Origin: Marinobacter arenosus
GTDB lineage: Bacteria; Pseudomonadota; Gammaproteobacteria; Pseudomonadales; Oleiphilaceae
Reading direction: 5' to 3'
Assembly: GCF_019264345.1 (NCBI RefSeq)
Contig: NZ_JAHVAO010000001.1
Coordinates: forward strand, 248,001-312,000
DNA length: 64,000 nt
In this document: piece after piece, positions 1 to 8,855 of the stretch
Layout of the letters: each line of letters begins with the position of its first letter
Numbering within the stretch: the stretch's first letter is position 1
Program-made: the position numbers and the translations under genes
The notes under the pieces: model-generated
Databases searched by the model: none
The model's input: the letters and a program-made list of their open reading frames with translations, nothing else
What the model was told of the DNA's origin: nothing

Positions 1-897
1 GGCGATGACGGCAACCCCTCCGAGAGGATTGAAGGCGGCGGGCTGGCCTGTGCCTTCGATGGTCATGACCTTCTCAACCCCCGGCACCTTCAGGGCATCG
101 GAATCATCGATGCTGTCCAGCGTGGCACCGTACACCGGCGGGCGGGCAATGACGGCGAACAGCGGGTTCTCTACCGGTACGTCGGCGCCGTAGATCGCCT
201 TGCCCGAAACAATGTCCTCACCGTCAATGGCCTTGGGGTGAGCACTTTTCAGTTGCCCGTTGATCAGTCCCGTCTCCTTGCCGATGAACCGCAACTCGTC
301 ATGGGATTTCAGAACGAGGGCCTTTCGCCCCGGTACTTCCAGTTCACGGGCCGCTGCGGCCAGCTCACCAAAGCCGAGTTCCTTGCCGGAGGGGATATGG
401 CGAACGGTATGAACCGCGGTTTTGACTTCGGACGCAGGCACCTGCCACTGGTCGGCGGCGGCCTGTTCCAGCATCAGTCTTGCGGCAGCGGCAGCCCGGC
501 GCATCGGGTCGAACCAGTGCCGCATACTGCGGGAACCGTCGGTGTTCTGGTTGCCGAATCTGGCATGGCTTCCCTCGGCCTGGCGGACCCGGACTTGATC
601 CCAGTCGGCCCCGAGCTCATCCGCCGCCACCATGACCAGGCTTGTGCGAATTCCCTGGCCCATTTCGGAACGGTTGTTGACAATGGTTACGATGCCGTCA
701 GGTCCGATGTGGATGAATACGTTCGGGTCATCAACCCAGCCTCCGGGCATGGCGCCGGCCCCGAACTGGGCTTTTTCATTGGCCAGCGCCAGATCCCAGC
801 GCGCGGCCAGCACGAGTGCGGAACTGCCTGCCAGGCCCATCAGAAATCCCCGACGGCTGACGTTGGCGAGCATGAGTTTATCGTGGTCTGCACTCAT
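1..897 (-). CDS. Molybdopterin-binding large subunit of an IorB/aldehyde dehydrogenase-type hydroxylase (3' part missing)
   Basis: Reading from an ATG at 897, the frame stays open to the window edge, giving 299 codons of what is normally a protein of about 700 or more residues. The N-terminus carries a twin-arginine signal (VSRRGFLMG followed by a hydrophobic stretch), so the enzyme is probably exported folded, with its molybdenum cofactor, to the periplasm. The following sequence has the character of the xanthine dehydrogenase/isoquinoline 1-oxidoreductase large subunit family. Its ATG overlaps the stop of the 2Fe-2S subunit gene (ATGA), indicating translational coupling. The substrate (aldehyde, N-heterocycle or other) cannot be told from this fragment. 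Confidence 0.88.
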   Translation of the reverse strand, partial: MSADHDKLMLANVSRRGFLMGLAGSSALVLAARWDLALANEKAQFGAGAMPGGWVDDPNVFIHIGPDGIVTIVNNRSEMGQGIRTSLVMVAADELGADWDQVRVRQAEGSHARFGNQNTDGSRSMRHWFDPMRRAAAAARLMLEQAAADQWQVPASEVKTAVHTVRHIPSGKELGFGELAAAARELEVPGRKALVLKSHDELRFIGKETGLINGQLKSAHPKAIDGEDIVSGKAIYGADVPVENPLFAVIARPPVYGATLDSIDDSDALKVPGVEKVMTIEGTGQPAAFNPLGGVAVIA

Positions 898-1355
898 GAT
901 TTCACCTCCTTGCCGGCAGCCCGTTCAACCGCGGCGAGAATCCGGTTGTAGGTGCCACAGCGGCACAGGTTTCCGGCCATGGCATCAATGATTTCCTGTG
1001 TGCCCGGTTCGGGGGTCTGCTTGAGCAGGGCCGTAGCGTTCATGATCTGGCCACCCTGGCAATAGCCGCACTGGGCCACGCCAAGGTCCAGCCATGCCTG
1101 CTGGACCTTCTGACCGACGGGATCATCCGCCATGGCTTCGATGGTCGTTATCTCTCCGGAGGCGGCCGACACTGGTGTGACGCAGGACCGAATCGCCGTT
1201 CCATTGAGATGGACCGTGCAGGCGCCGCATTGCGCCATGCCGCAGCCAAATTTTGTTCCTTTCATTCCGACGACATCGCGAATGACCCAGAGCAGGGGCA
1301 TGTTGTCCGGAACGTCGAGTTCGTGCTTCTTTCCGTTGATCGTAAGCGTGGCCAT
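894..1355 (-). CDS. [2Fe-2S] small subunit of molybdenum hydroxylase (IorA-like)
   Basis: This 153-residue protein is the electron-transfer subunit that passes electrons from the molybdenum site to an external acceptor. It has the two expected cluster motifs: a plant-ferredoxin-type set at Cys38, Cys43, Cys46 and Cys58, and a second set at Cys96, Cys99, Cys131 and Cys133 (CGYC and CRC). Length matches the roughly 150-residue IorA/CoxS family. It is the first gene of the pair and overlaps the large subunit by 4 bp. No signal peptide is seen, in keeping with co-export on the Tat signal of the large subunit. The family call is firm; the name iorA is not certain. Confidence 0.93.
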   Translation of the reverse strand: MATLTINGKKHELDVPDNMPLLWVIRDVVGMKGTKFGCGMAQCGACTVHLNGTAIRSCVTPVSAASGEITTIEAMADDPVGQKVQQAWLDLGVAQCGYCQGGQIMNATALLKQTPEPGTQEIIDAMAGNLCRCGTYNRILAAVERAAGKEVKS

Positions 1356-1517
1356 GTGACTCTCTCGATGAATGGATTTAGGCGCTCCCTAACCCTAGCC
1401 CTACGACGCAGAGACGTAAAAGGCTCAGCCTGAACGAAAGGTAATGAAATGGATTGCATTCCCGCCTGCAGGCTGGGCTATAGTAGGCGCCGGATACCGC
1501 AAAACACGAGGACCAGG

Positions 1518-1922
1518 ATGGACGCCGCAAACCCTACGCCCGAGCAGCTCCAGAAGGTGCTCGCGGATACCCCCAAAGACCAACCCGTGGTCATGCTAAA
1601 CCTCCTGAGGTTCCGGGATCGGGCCAGTTACACCGACGAGTCGACAGAGCGGTCGGGTCGAGAGGCCTATAAACTGTACATGCAAGAGGCAGCTGCCTGC
1701 GTAAAGGCCGTTGGCGCGGAAGTGATCTGGTCCGGCCACAGCGTCGGGTCCCTTATTGCACCCCCGGAAGAGTCCTGGGACCAGGTCCTGCTGGTTCGCT
1801 ACCCGTCCATTGATGCCTTCTTGGCGATGATTGAAAGCCCGGACTACAAAGGGGTGGTCAAGCATCGGACAGCGGCTGTTCGGGATTCCCGGCTCGTCGC
1901 CAATCTGGAAGACCGGCCCTAG
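1518..1922 (+). CDS. DUF1330-like small protein
   Basis: A 134-residue protein from the ATG at 1518; the frame is open further upstream, but the earlier start would add a tail unlike the family. The core (VVMLNLLRF near residue 25, a predicted beta strand, and YPSIDAFLAMIESPDY near residue 100) matches the DUF1330 group of the dimeric alpha-beta barrel superfamily. The biochemical function of the family is not established. It sits between the divergent hydroxylase pair and the convergent azlD gene, with its stop overlapping the azlD stop region by 4 bp, so it is probably a single-gene unit. Confidence 0.72.
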   Translation: MDAANPTPEQLQKVLADTPKDQPVVMLNLLRFRDRASYTDESTERSGREAYKLYMQEAAACVKAVGAEVIWSGHSVGSLIAPPEESWDQVLLVRYPSIDAFLAMIESPDYKGVVKHRTAAVRDSRLVANLEDRP

Positions 1923-2257
1923 GCTCCCAGGATGGCGGTTTGCTGCAACATCATGTAGCAGGCAGTACCGGCGGCAATGGATAGCAACGCATTGCCCCGC
2001 CACAGGTGTATGCAGATCACCAGAATCCCGGGGAGCAGGGCGTCGAGTCCGGGCAGGGCACCCGTCCAGGACGTTGAGCGTTGGAGGAAGATCACTGCCA
2101 GCAGCGCCATAACGGCGGCGGGCAGGTAGCGACCAAGGTGTTGGACGAGTGGGTGTTCAGTGTGACGCTCGAAGAACAGGAACGGGATGACCCGGGTGGC
2201 GAACGTGGCCACGGCCGCGACAGCGATAAACGCGGCGATATAGGTTGTCTCATTCAT
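1919..2257 (-). CDS. azlD: AzlD-family branched-chain amino acid exporter, small subunit
   Basis: A 112-residue integral membrane protein with three to four hydrophobic segments (IAAFIAVAAVATFATRVIPF at the N-terminus, AAVMALLAVIFL mid-protein, ILVICIHLWRG and a final helix). AzlD proteins pair with AzlC to export branched-chain or related amino acids across the inner membrane. The ATG at 2257 lies inside the end of azlC (8-bp overlap), the usual azlCD coupling. The gene converges on the DUF1330 gene. Substrate specificity is not visible in the sequence. Confidence 0.88.
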   Translation of the reverse strand: MNETTYIAAFIAVAAVATFATRVIPFLFFERHTEHPLVQHLGRYLPAAVMALLAVIFLQRSTSWTGALPGLDALLPGILVICIHLWRGNALLSIAAGTACYMMLQQTAILGA

Positions 2258-2960
2258 GGCTCATGCCCTCCTTGCCAAGCGTCAACGCCGTTCGCCGGTA
2301 ATGCAGGAGCAGGGCGAGGGTGACCATGGCGATCGCGCCAATCAGTTGGTGCGCTGGCGGAACCATCACCATCGCCATGCCCGCCGCCGCGGCACCGATC
2401 CAGACCGGAAAACTCTCCCCCAGTGCCTTTAACTGTTCCAGGGTCAGTACGATGAACAGGGCCACCAGGGCGAATTCGATACCCGTGCTATCAAACGCCA
2501 CGTTGTCACCGAGTAGGGCCCCCAGGGTACACCCAATCACCCAGTAGCATTGGTTGAAGGCGGTAATCCGAAAATCCAGCCATTGTTCGTACGCCTTGTC
2601 CGGTCCCCGGGTGCGACTGGTCAGGAGTGAATAGGTCTCATCCGTCAGCCCAAAGATCAGGTAAAGCTTGCGCCAACCCGCTCCCCGGAATTGCCCCAGT
2701 AATGACAGGCCATAAAACAGATGCCGGGCGTTCAGGACGAACATGGCAACGAACACTTCCACGAGCCCTGCGTTAGCGGCGATCAGGCTCACCGCAAGGA
2801 TCTGACCGGCGCCGGCAAAGATCAGAATGCCCATCAGCGGGGCGATCCACCAGGCATGGTCCAACTGGGTGGTGAAGAGCACGCCGAAGGCCATGCCAAG
2901 CGGCAGGTAGCCGAACAGGATGGGCAGTGTCAGTTTGAAAACGGCGTTCTTCATTAGCAT
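2250..2960 (-). CDS. azlC: AzlC-family branched-chain amino acid exporter, large subunit
   Basis: About 236 residues if started at the ATG at 2960 (a second ATG two codons on, at 2954, is equally possible). The frame is open to 3110, but that extension is polar and unlike the family. Hallmarks are the LPILFGYLPLGMAFGVL first helix, the AGAGQ segment and the LNARHLFYGLSL motif typical of AzlC, followed by further transmembrane helices. It forms the exporter with AzlD encoded immediately downstream. The start is about 170 bp from the divergent chemoreceptor gene, so the two share an upstream region. Confidence 0.88.
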   Translation of the reverse strand: MLMKNAVFKLTLPILFGYLPLGMAFGVLFTTQLDHAWWIAPLMGILIFAGAGQILAVSLIAANAGLVEVFVAMFVLNARHLFYGLSLLGQFRGAGWRKLYLIFGLTDETYSLLTSRTRGPDKAYEQWLDFRITAFNQCYWVIGCTLGALLGDNVAFDSTGIEFALVALFIVLTLEQLKALGESFPVWIGAAAAGMAMVMVPPAHQLIGAIAMVTLALLLHYRRTALTLGKEGMSHE

Positions 2961-3130
2961 CCAACCTATAGTGAGCCGGGGATAATAGGCAATCGAGGCG
3001 GATTTTTGAAGCGAGCTCTGAGCGGAGGTGGCGGGACCTAGGTGGAATTGACATTCAGACCACAAAGTCGAAATAAAAGTGTCACGAAACGGGAATAATC
3101 TCCAGGCCATAGCCCGCTGTTGGAGTTGTC

Positions 3131-4750
3131 ATGCTAGGCACTGTTCGTACCCGTATTCTCTGTTTCGCGTTTCTTTGCGTCTTTGCCCTTGCTGGGCTGG
3201 CGGCCCTGTCCTGGACCATTATCCTGAAGGCTGAAGACGCCTCTGGAACGCTGATCCGCACCAACCTGAAGGAATCCTGGCTGTTGGTGGATCTAGAGCA
3301 ATCGCACCGCCAACTCCAGGACCTGGCCTACAAGGTAAAAGCCCAGCTGTTGCTCTGGGATGAGATCGAACCGGCCTTTGCGGATCTGGAGCAGACGATT
3401 CCTGCGAATTGGAAGGCTGTCCAGGACAATGTGGCGCTGGGGGAGTGGGCCGAGGAGCACGCGCAGGATTACGAACGCGTCCTGGCGTTGATGGCCTCCA
3501 TGAAGGAGGGTATTCAGCAGAAGAGCTACTACCGGGTCGGGCAAGTCGTGGATTTCGATCTGTTTCCCGCGCTCGGGCCGGTTCTGGAAGCGATTAGCCA
3601 GCAACAGCTGGAAAGTCGGGCGGAGGTCAGAGCCCAGGCCGATGAGCTGTTGGCCTTTCTGTCCAGTCAACAGCGATTTCTTGTTGCTGGGTCGGTGACT
3701 TTCCTGGTGTTGGTGGTGTTGATGACCCTGTGGTTGCGGCGTTCGGTCATCCAGCGCCTTCAGCGCATCGCCATGGAGCTGAAGGTCATGGAGGAAAACA
3801 GCGACCTGACTCGGGTTCCCGTTCTCACTGGACGAGACGAAGTCGCCGGGGTCAGTCGGGCGCTGGGAGCTCTGGTGAATCGGTTCGAGCACTTCATTGC
3901 CGATGTTCGTGGCGCCGCCAATGGGGTTAACACCCGCTCCGGCATCCTCGATGAGGGGGCTGAATCCCTGCAGCAGGCGTCTGAAAAGACCCGCATGCAG
4001 ATCCAGGACGTCAGCCAGTCGATGGCGGCCATCGCGGATCAGGCTTCCGCCATTGATTGCGCCGCGGAAAGGTCCGCTGAAACGGTCAGTGAGGCGGTGT
4101 CGGCCAATGCGGAAGTGCAGCAGCGACTGGTCATCAGCGACCGGGCCGCTGAAAAGACCGTTGATGTGATCGGGCGGGTTTCGGCGTCGATTCAGGCACT
4201 GAATGAGTCCACGGCTAAAATTGAGCAGGTCATTGGTGTGATCGCCGACATTGCCGAGCAGACCAACCTGCTGGCACTGAATGCCGCCATCGAGGCTGCA
4301 AGGGCCGGGGAATACGGGCGCGGGTTTGCCGTGGTTGCCGATGAGGTCCGGACCCTGTCACGGAGAACATCGGATTCTACCCGCGATATTTCGCAGTGGG
4401 TTCGGGATCTGGTTGACGGTGTTGGCAGCGTTGATGGCTTGCTGGCTGAAATGCGCGCCGCGGGAACCGAAAACAGGGAGCACTTGCTGGCCCTGGGCAC
4501 CCACCTTGAAAACCTTGGGTTACGGTTCGAGCAGCTTGAGACCCACAGCGTTGAGATCAGTGCCGCGGTGTTGGCCCAGAGGGATGAGATCGGCCGGGTA
4601 GGGCGTCGCAGTGCGATGCTAGATGAGAGTGCGGATTTCCTGGTCGCCAATATTGAGAACACCCGGTCGATCAGTGAGGCCCTGCGTCGGGACTCGTTGT
4701 CGATGCGCCAGCTAACGGCTCACTTCAAAACCTCCAATGATGCGTCTTGA
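3131..4750 (+). CDS. Methyl-accepting chemotaxis protein
   Basis: A 539-residue transmembrane chemoreceptor. A first membrane helix lies at about residues 10-33, a periplasmic helical-bundle sensor domain at 34-178, a second helix at about 180-202, then a HAMP linker and a cytoplasmic signalling coiled coil. The highly conserved hairpin tip that contacts CheA and CheW is visible near residues 375-400 ([19 protein letters not shown]). There is no C-terminal CheR/CheB-tethering pentapeptide. The ligand cannot be inferred. It stands alone, divergent from azlC and about 80 bp upstream of the YheU-like gene. Confidence 0.93.
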   Translation: MLGTVRTRILCFAFLCVFALAGLAALSWTIILKAEDASGTLIRTNLKESWLLVDLEQSHRQLQDLAYKVKAQLLLWDEIEPAFADLEQTIPANWKAVQDNVALGEWAEEHAQDYERVLALMASMKEGIQQKSYYRVGQVVDFDLFPALGPVLEAISQQQLESRAEVRAQADELLAFLSSQQRFLVAGSVTFLVLVVLMTLWLRRSVIQRLQRIAMELKVMEENSDLTRVPVLTGRDEVAGVSRALGALVNRFEHFIADVRGAANGVNTRSGILDEGAESLQQASEKTRMQIQDVSQSMAAIADQASAIDCAAERSAETVSEAVSANAEVQQRLVISDRAAEKTVDVIGRVSASIQALNESTAKIEQVIGVIADIAEQTNLLALNAAIEAARAGEYGRGFAVVADEVRTLSRRTSDSTRDISQWVRDLVDGVGSVDGLLAEMRAAGTENREHLLALGTHLENLGLRFEQLETHSVEISAAVLAQRDEIGRVGRRSAMLDESADFLVANIENTRSISEALRRDSLSMRQLTAHFKTSNDAS

Positions 4751-4833
4751 TGGGTTGATCGCCGGATTTCGTAACAAAGGGCTTCTCTCGCTCGACCAGA
4801 GTCCTTACCATGTTCAAAGAAACAGGAGGACCC

Positions 4834-5085
4834 ATGGACGACGACGCATCCCATCAGCCCCAGCCGGATCCGAGACAGGAAAAGTTCATTGTAGACAGCC
4901 ACTTATTAACCGACGATCAGATCAGCGGTCTGGTTGAGGAGTATTGCACCCGGTATCACGGGCTGAACGATACTGAACAGCCCCTGGCTGAGCGAGACCG
5001 CGTCCGGACTGCGGTGAAACGGGGTGACCTGGTTGTCTGGTTCGACCCGGTGGAGAATACTGCTGGGCTGGGCACGCCCTCATGA
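4834..5085 (+). CDS. YheU/UPF0270-like small protein
   Basis: An 83-residue acidic protein. The start was chosen at the ATG at 4834 because a strong AGGAGG site lies at 4824-4829; an in-frame ATG at 4810 lies upstream of that site and is unlikely. The C-terminal 60 residues (LLTDDQISGLVEEYC, then AVKRGDLVVWFDPVENTAGL) resemble the YheU family, whose function is unknown, though with a longer polar N-terminus than the E. coli protein. It precedes gacA by 100 bp on the same strand. Family assignment is by motif resemblance only. Confidence 0.7.
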   Translation: MDDDASHQPQPDPRQEKFIVDSHLLTDDQISGLVEEYCTRYHGLNDTEQPLAERDRVRTAVKRGDLVVWFDPVENTAGLGTPS

Positions 5086-5185
5086 GGTATGGTCTAACTA
5101 AGGAATTTCGGGTTGGTGCTACCCGGATGATAAGGTACTCGGTACAATCCCGCTGTTTTCCCGTAGTCCGGTTACGAGGTGAATT

Positions 5186-5845
5186 TTGATCAGGGTATTG
5201 GTTGTCGATGACCACGAGCTGGTGCGTTCCGGGATTACCCGGATGCTGGCGGATAACCCCGACCTGGAAGTCATAGGGCAGGCGTCCTCAGGAGAGGAAG
5301 CCATTGACTCTGTCCGCAGGGAACGGCCAGACATCGTCCTGATGGATATTCGAATGCCGGGGATCGGAGGGCTGGAAGCAACCCGCCGTATTCTCCGAAT
5401 CGACGACTCGGTACGTGTGATTGTGGTCACGGCCTGCGCAGATGACCCCTACCCAACCCGCGTCATGCAGAGCGGGGCGACCGCCTACATCACCAAAGGC
5501 GCGGATATCAAAGAAATGGTGCGCGCCATTCGTATGGCCCACGCCGGTCAGCGCTACATCAGCCCCGAAATCGCCCAGAAAATGGCGCTCAAACAGTTGA
5601 GCGGCGACCGGGACGACGATGGGGAGCTCTCCCTCTTCGAGCGGTTGTCCGAGCGCGAGATGCAGATTGCCATGATGGTCGTGGATTGCCAGAAAGTGCA
5701 GGACATCTCGGACAAGCTGTGCCTGAGCCCGAAAACGGTAAACAGCTATCGGTACCGCATATTCGAGAAGCTGGAAATCTCCAGCGATGTTGAGTTGGCC
5801 CTGATGGCCGTCAGGCTCGGGTTGCTTGATGCCGACAAGGTCTGA
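5186..5845 (+). CDS. gacA: GacA/UvrY-type response regulator
   Basis: A 219-residue NarL-family regulator: a receiver domain with the acidic pair Asp8-Asp9, phosphoacceptor Asp54 (VLMDIRMPG) and Lys104-type loop, followed by a LuxR-type helix-turn-helix (LSEREMQIAMMV, LSPKTVNSYRYRIFEKL). Orthologues act with the GacS/BarA sensor kinase to drive small RNAs that titrate CsrA/RsmA, switching between motile and sessile lifestyles. The start codon is TTG with a GAGGTG site at 5176-5181. Its 3' end overlaps uvrC by 17 bp, the conserved gacA-uvrC arrangement of gammaproteobacteria. No GacS is encoded nearby. Confidence 0.95.
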   Translation: MIRVLVVDDHELVRSGITRMLADNPDLEVIGQASSGEEAIDSVRRERPDIVLMDIRMPGIGGLEATRRILRIDDSVRVIVVTACADDPYPTRVMQSGATAYITKGADIKEMVRAIRMAHAGQRYISPEIAQKMALKQLSGDRDDDGELSLFERLSEREMQIAMMVVDCQKVQDISDKLCLSPKTVNSYRYRIFEKLEISSDVELALMAVRLGLLDADKV

Positions 5846-7688
5846 CCCCGCCAGTTACCCAGCGGAGTTCGACAGCAAGAACTTCCTGAAACAGCTTACG
5901 GAACGGCCTGGCGTCTATCGTATGTACGACGAAGACGGTTCGGTTCTGTATGTTGGTAAGGCCCGAAATCTGAAAAAACGGGTCAGCAGTTATTTTCGCA
6001 AGACCGGTCTGGCGCCGAAAACCGAAGCCCTGGTGGCCAAAATTTCCTCGATCGAGGTCACCATCACTGGAAGCGAAACCGAAGCACTTCTGCTTGAGCA
6101 GAACCTGATCAAGTCCCTTCGGCCACCGTACAACATCCTGCTTCGGGACGATAAATCCTACCCCTATATTTACCTTTCCTCGCACAGCGACTACCCCTCG
6201 CTGACCTTTCGGCGAGGGCGCACGAAAAAGGGCGGCGGTACCTGGTTCGGGCCGTTTCCAAGTTCCGGAGCGGTCAAGGAAAGCCTTAATGTGCTGCAGA
6301 AGGTATTCCGCATAAGATCCTGTAGTGAAAGCTATTTCAGAAACAGAACCCGTCCGTGTCTGCAGTACCAGATTCATCGTTGCACGGCGCCCTGTGTCGA
6401 GTACATCAGTCCAGAGGACTACCGGGAGGATATCCGGCATGCCACGATGTTCCTGGAAGGTAAGAATCCGGCCATTCTTCATGACCTGATGAATGCCATG
6501 GAGGCGGCCTCGAAAAACCTCGAATTCGAGAAGGCTGCAGCCTATCGGGACCAGATTAACCACCTGCGCCACGTTCAGGAGCAACAGTCGGTGGATGGCG
6601 AAGGTGGGGACGCCGATGTGATTGCGATTGCCCAGGATGCCGGTATTGTATGCATTGTTGTCATCATCGTTCGTGGTGGCCGTGTGCTTGGCACCAAAGA
6701 CTATTTCCCTCGCTATTCAATCGAGCAAACCGAAGGCGAGCTGTTAAGCGCATTTCTGGGGCAGTATTATTTTGGTGGCAACACCCGGCGGGAAATACCC
6801 CGGGACATCCTGGTGCCGGTGGACGTTGACGGCCAGGAGCTGCTGGCGGAAGCGCTCTCCGAAGCCGCCAGCCGGGAAACGCGGATTCGTGGCAACGTAC
6901 GGGGTGAGCGCCGCCGCTGGCTTGAACTGGCGATGACGAACGCCCGCCAGACCTTACTCACGCATCTGGCGAGCAAGGAAACGGTGTATCGACGGTTACT
7001 CGCCCTGCGGGACCTGCTGGAGCTGGCTGAAACGCCTTCCCGGATGGAATGTTTCGACATCAGCCACAGTCATGGGGAAAATACCGTCGCATCCTGTGTG
7101 GTTTTCGACGAGAATGGCCCGCTGAAAAGCGACTATCGCCTCTATAACATCGAGGACATTACGGCCGGGGATGACTACGCGGCCATGCGCCAGGTTTTGA
7201 CCCGTCGTTACAAACGGATGGTGGCGGGTGAGGGCAAACGGCCCGATCTGGTGTTCATTGACGGTGGTAAAGGGCAGCTGAACATTGCCCGGGAAGTCTT
7301 TGACGAACTGGGAATTTCGGACATACCGCTGATCGGTGTAGCCAAGGGCGTAACCCGTAGGGCGGGCATGGAACAGTTGATCGATGCCATGACCGGCGAT
7401 GTGTTCCGGGTGCCAGCGGACTCGCCGGCGCTGCACCTGATCCAGCACATTCGCGACGAATCCCACCGGTTCGCGATTACCGGCCACAGGGCCCGACGGG
7501 ACAAAAAACGGCGTCAGTCGACCCTCGAGGGCATCGAGGGCGTCGGCCCCAAGCGTCGACGTGACCTGATCCGGTATTTTGGCGGGATACAGGAAATCCG
7601 CAAAGCCAGTGTGGATGAGATGACCAAGGTTCAGGGCATCAGCAAGTCATTGGCGGAAAACATCTACGCAGCGTTGCATGACGAGTAA
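5829..7688 (+). CDS. uvrC: Excinuclease ABC subunit C
   Basis: A 619-residue nuclease of nucleotide excision repair that makes both incisions around a lesion marked by UvrAB. An N-terminal GIY-YIG domain (GVYRMYDEDGSVLYVGKARNLKK, residues about 29-55, shown here in outline) makes the 3' cut; a UvrB-binding UVR motif lies near residue 215 (LEFEKAAAYRDQINHLR); an RNase H-like domain makes the 5' cut (ECFDISHSHGE, DLVFIDGGKGQL); the C-terminus has a helix-hairpin-helix pair (GIEGVGPKRRRDLI). Start set at ATG 5829; the TTG just before it is also possible. It overlaps gacA and is followed by pgsA. Confidence 0.97.
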   Translation: MPTRSDPASYPAEFDSKNFLKQLTERPGVYRMYDEDGSVLYVGKARNLKKRVSSYFRKTGLAPKTEALVAKISSIEVTITGSETEALLLEQNLIKSLRPPYNILLRDDKSYPYIYLSSHSDYPSLTFRRGRTKKGGGTWFGPFPSSGAVKESLNVLQKVFRIRSCSESYFRNRTRPCLQYQIHRCTAPCVEYISPEDYREDIRHATMFLEGKNPAILHDLMNAMEAASKNLEFEKAAAYRDQINHLRHVQEQQSVDGEGGDADVIAIAQDAGIVCIVVIIVRGGRVLGTKDYFPRYSIEQTEGELLSAFLGQYYFGGNTRREIPRDILVPVDVDGQELLAEALSEAASRETRIRGNVRGERRRWLELAMTNARQTLLTHLASKETVYRRLLALRDLLELAETPSRMECFDISHSHGENTVASCVVFDENGPLKSDYRLYNIEDITAGDDYAAMRQVLTRRYKRMVAGEGKRPDLVFIDGGKGQLNIAREVFDELGISDIPLIGVAKGVTRRAGMEQLIDAMTGDVFRVPADSPALHLIQHIRDESHRFAITGHRARRDKKRRQSTLEGIEGVGPKRRRDLIRYFGGIQEIRKASVDEMTKVQGISKSLAENIYAALHDE

Positions 7689-7695
7689 GGACAGC

Positions 7696-8244
7696 ATGAA
7701 TTTACCCAACATACTCACTCTCTCCCGAATCATCATGATCCCGGTCTTCGTGATCATCTTCTACCTGCCCGTGGAGTGGAGTTACCTGGTTAGCGCCTGC
7801 ATCTTCGCCCTCGCGGGCCTGACCGACTGGCTGGATGGCTACCTGGCCCGGAAACTGGATCAGAGCACACCCTTCGGGGCATTTCTCGACCCGGTGGCCG
7901 ATAAACTGATGGTGGCAGTGGCCCTGGCCGTGCTGATCGAGGAGCACGCGGCGATTCTGTTGACCATTCCCGCAAGCGTTATTATCGGGCGGGAGATCGT
8001 GATTTCGGCGTTGCGGGAGTGGATGGCGGAGATCGGAAGCCGCGCCAGCGTCGCGGTGTCCTACATCGGCAAGATAAAGACCACGGCCCAGATGGCTGCC
8101 ATTGTCGGCTTGCTGGCCTTTCCTCCCGGGGTTGTCTGGGCAGACGTTTCCATCGGCTTGCTTTACGTCGCGGCGGGTTTGACGCTCTGGTCCATGGGGC
8201 TCTACCTCAAGGCGGCCTGGTCGGACCTGTTTCCCGCCTCCTGA
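7696..8244 (+). CDS. pgsA: CDP-diacylglycerol--glycerol-3-phosphate 3-phosphatidyltransferase
   Basis: A 182-residue inner-membrane enzyme that makes phosphatidylglycerol phosphate, the committed step to phosphatidylglycerol and cardiolipin. The CDP-alcohol phosphotransferase motif is intact near residues 41-65 (DWLDGYLAR, then GAFLDPVADK, containing the three catalytic aspartates). The N-terminus MNLPNILTLSRI is characteristic and fixes the start at 7696; an in-frame ATG at 7678 lies inside uvrC. Spacing to uvrC is 7 bp. Its 3' end overlaps the end of the convergent lipoprotein gene by 43 bp, which is unusually long. Confidence 0.96.
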   Translation: MNLPNILTLSRIIMIPVFVIIFYLPVEWSYLVSACIFALAGLTDWLDGYLARKLDQSTPFGAFLDPVADKLMVAVALAVLIEEHAAILLTIPASVIIGREIVISALREWMAEIGSRASVAVSYIGKIKTTAQMAAIVGLLAFPPGVVWADVSIGLLYVAAGLTLWSMGLYLKAAWSDLFPAS

Positions 8245-8855
8245 TTTCCCACGCCATTACACCTGGCCGCCCACTCGGTGATGGTTTGTGAAAGCCGTTC
8301 ACCGGCCAGGCTGAACGCCTCGACCACCGCTTCGATGTCGGGTCCTTCCGCCGGTTGTTCAATCCGGAAACTGTCTGAACACAGGGTGGCGCGGGACCGG
8401 TTGTTGATGACCTGGCCATGCAGGGCAATCACCGCAATCACCGTCTCGGGATTGTTTTCGGTGTGAAACGCAGACAACTCGCTGACCAGAGTCCAGTCGG
8501 CATCGGCAGGATTGGTGTCACTGATGACGTTTTCAAAGCCGCCACTGGCCCGAATGGTTTTGACCAGTAAATCACGGACGATGACCGGGACCGTATCCCG
8601 CCAACGGACACCGTCGTAGACCTGAAACTCCCAGGGCGTAGGCTTGGCCAGGATGCGGTTGCTACTCATGGGATAGGAGGCGTAGGGCGTGTCCACACGA
8701 AACGAGTAGGGGCGCGTTTCCTCGGCCCGAAAGGTGGGGTTCGGCACGGAGAAATCCATGACCCGGGGAGGCTCTGGCGTTGGGAATACCGTGCAGCCGC
8801 TCAACAGGGCCAGCACGCTTGCGATGAGCATCGACGAAGGCAGAATTCCGTTCAC
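8202..8855 (-). CDS. PqiC/DUF330-type ABC transport auxiliary lipoprotein
   Basis: A 217-residue lipoprotein with a signal peptide ending in the lipobox LLSGC (Cys21). Residues after the anchor fit the ABC-type transport auxiliary lipoprotein family (PqiC/YmbA-like), including a central segment on binding to an envelope partner. In other bacteria such lipoproteins sit in the outer membrane and dock the MCE ring of a lipid transporter. Here the gene is the last of the four-gene Mla-like operon and overlaps the MCE gene by 4 bp. Its last 43 bp lie opposite the end of pgsA. Confidence 0.82.
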   Translation of the reverse strand: MNGILPSSMLIASVLALLSGCTVFPTPEPPRVMDFSVPNPTFRAEETRPYSFRVDTPYASYPMSSNRILAKPTPWEFQVYDGVRWRDTVPVIVRDLLVKTIRASGGFENVISDTNPADADWTLVSELSAFHTENNPETVIAVIALHGQVINNRSRATLCSDSFRIEQPAEGPDIEAVVEAFSLAGERLSQTITEWAARCNGVGNQEAGNRSDQAALR

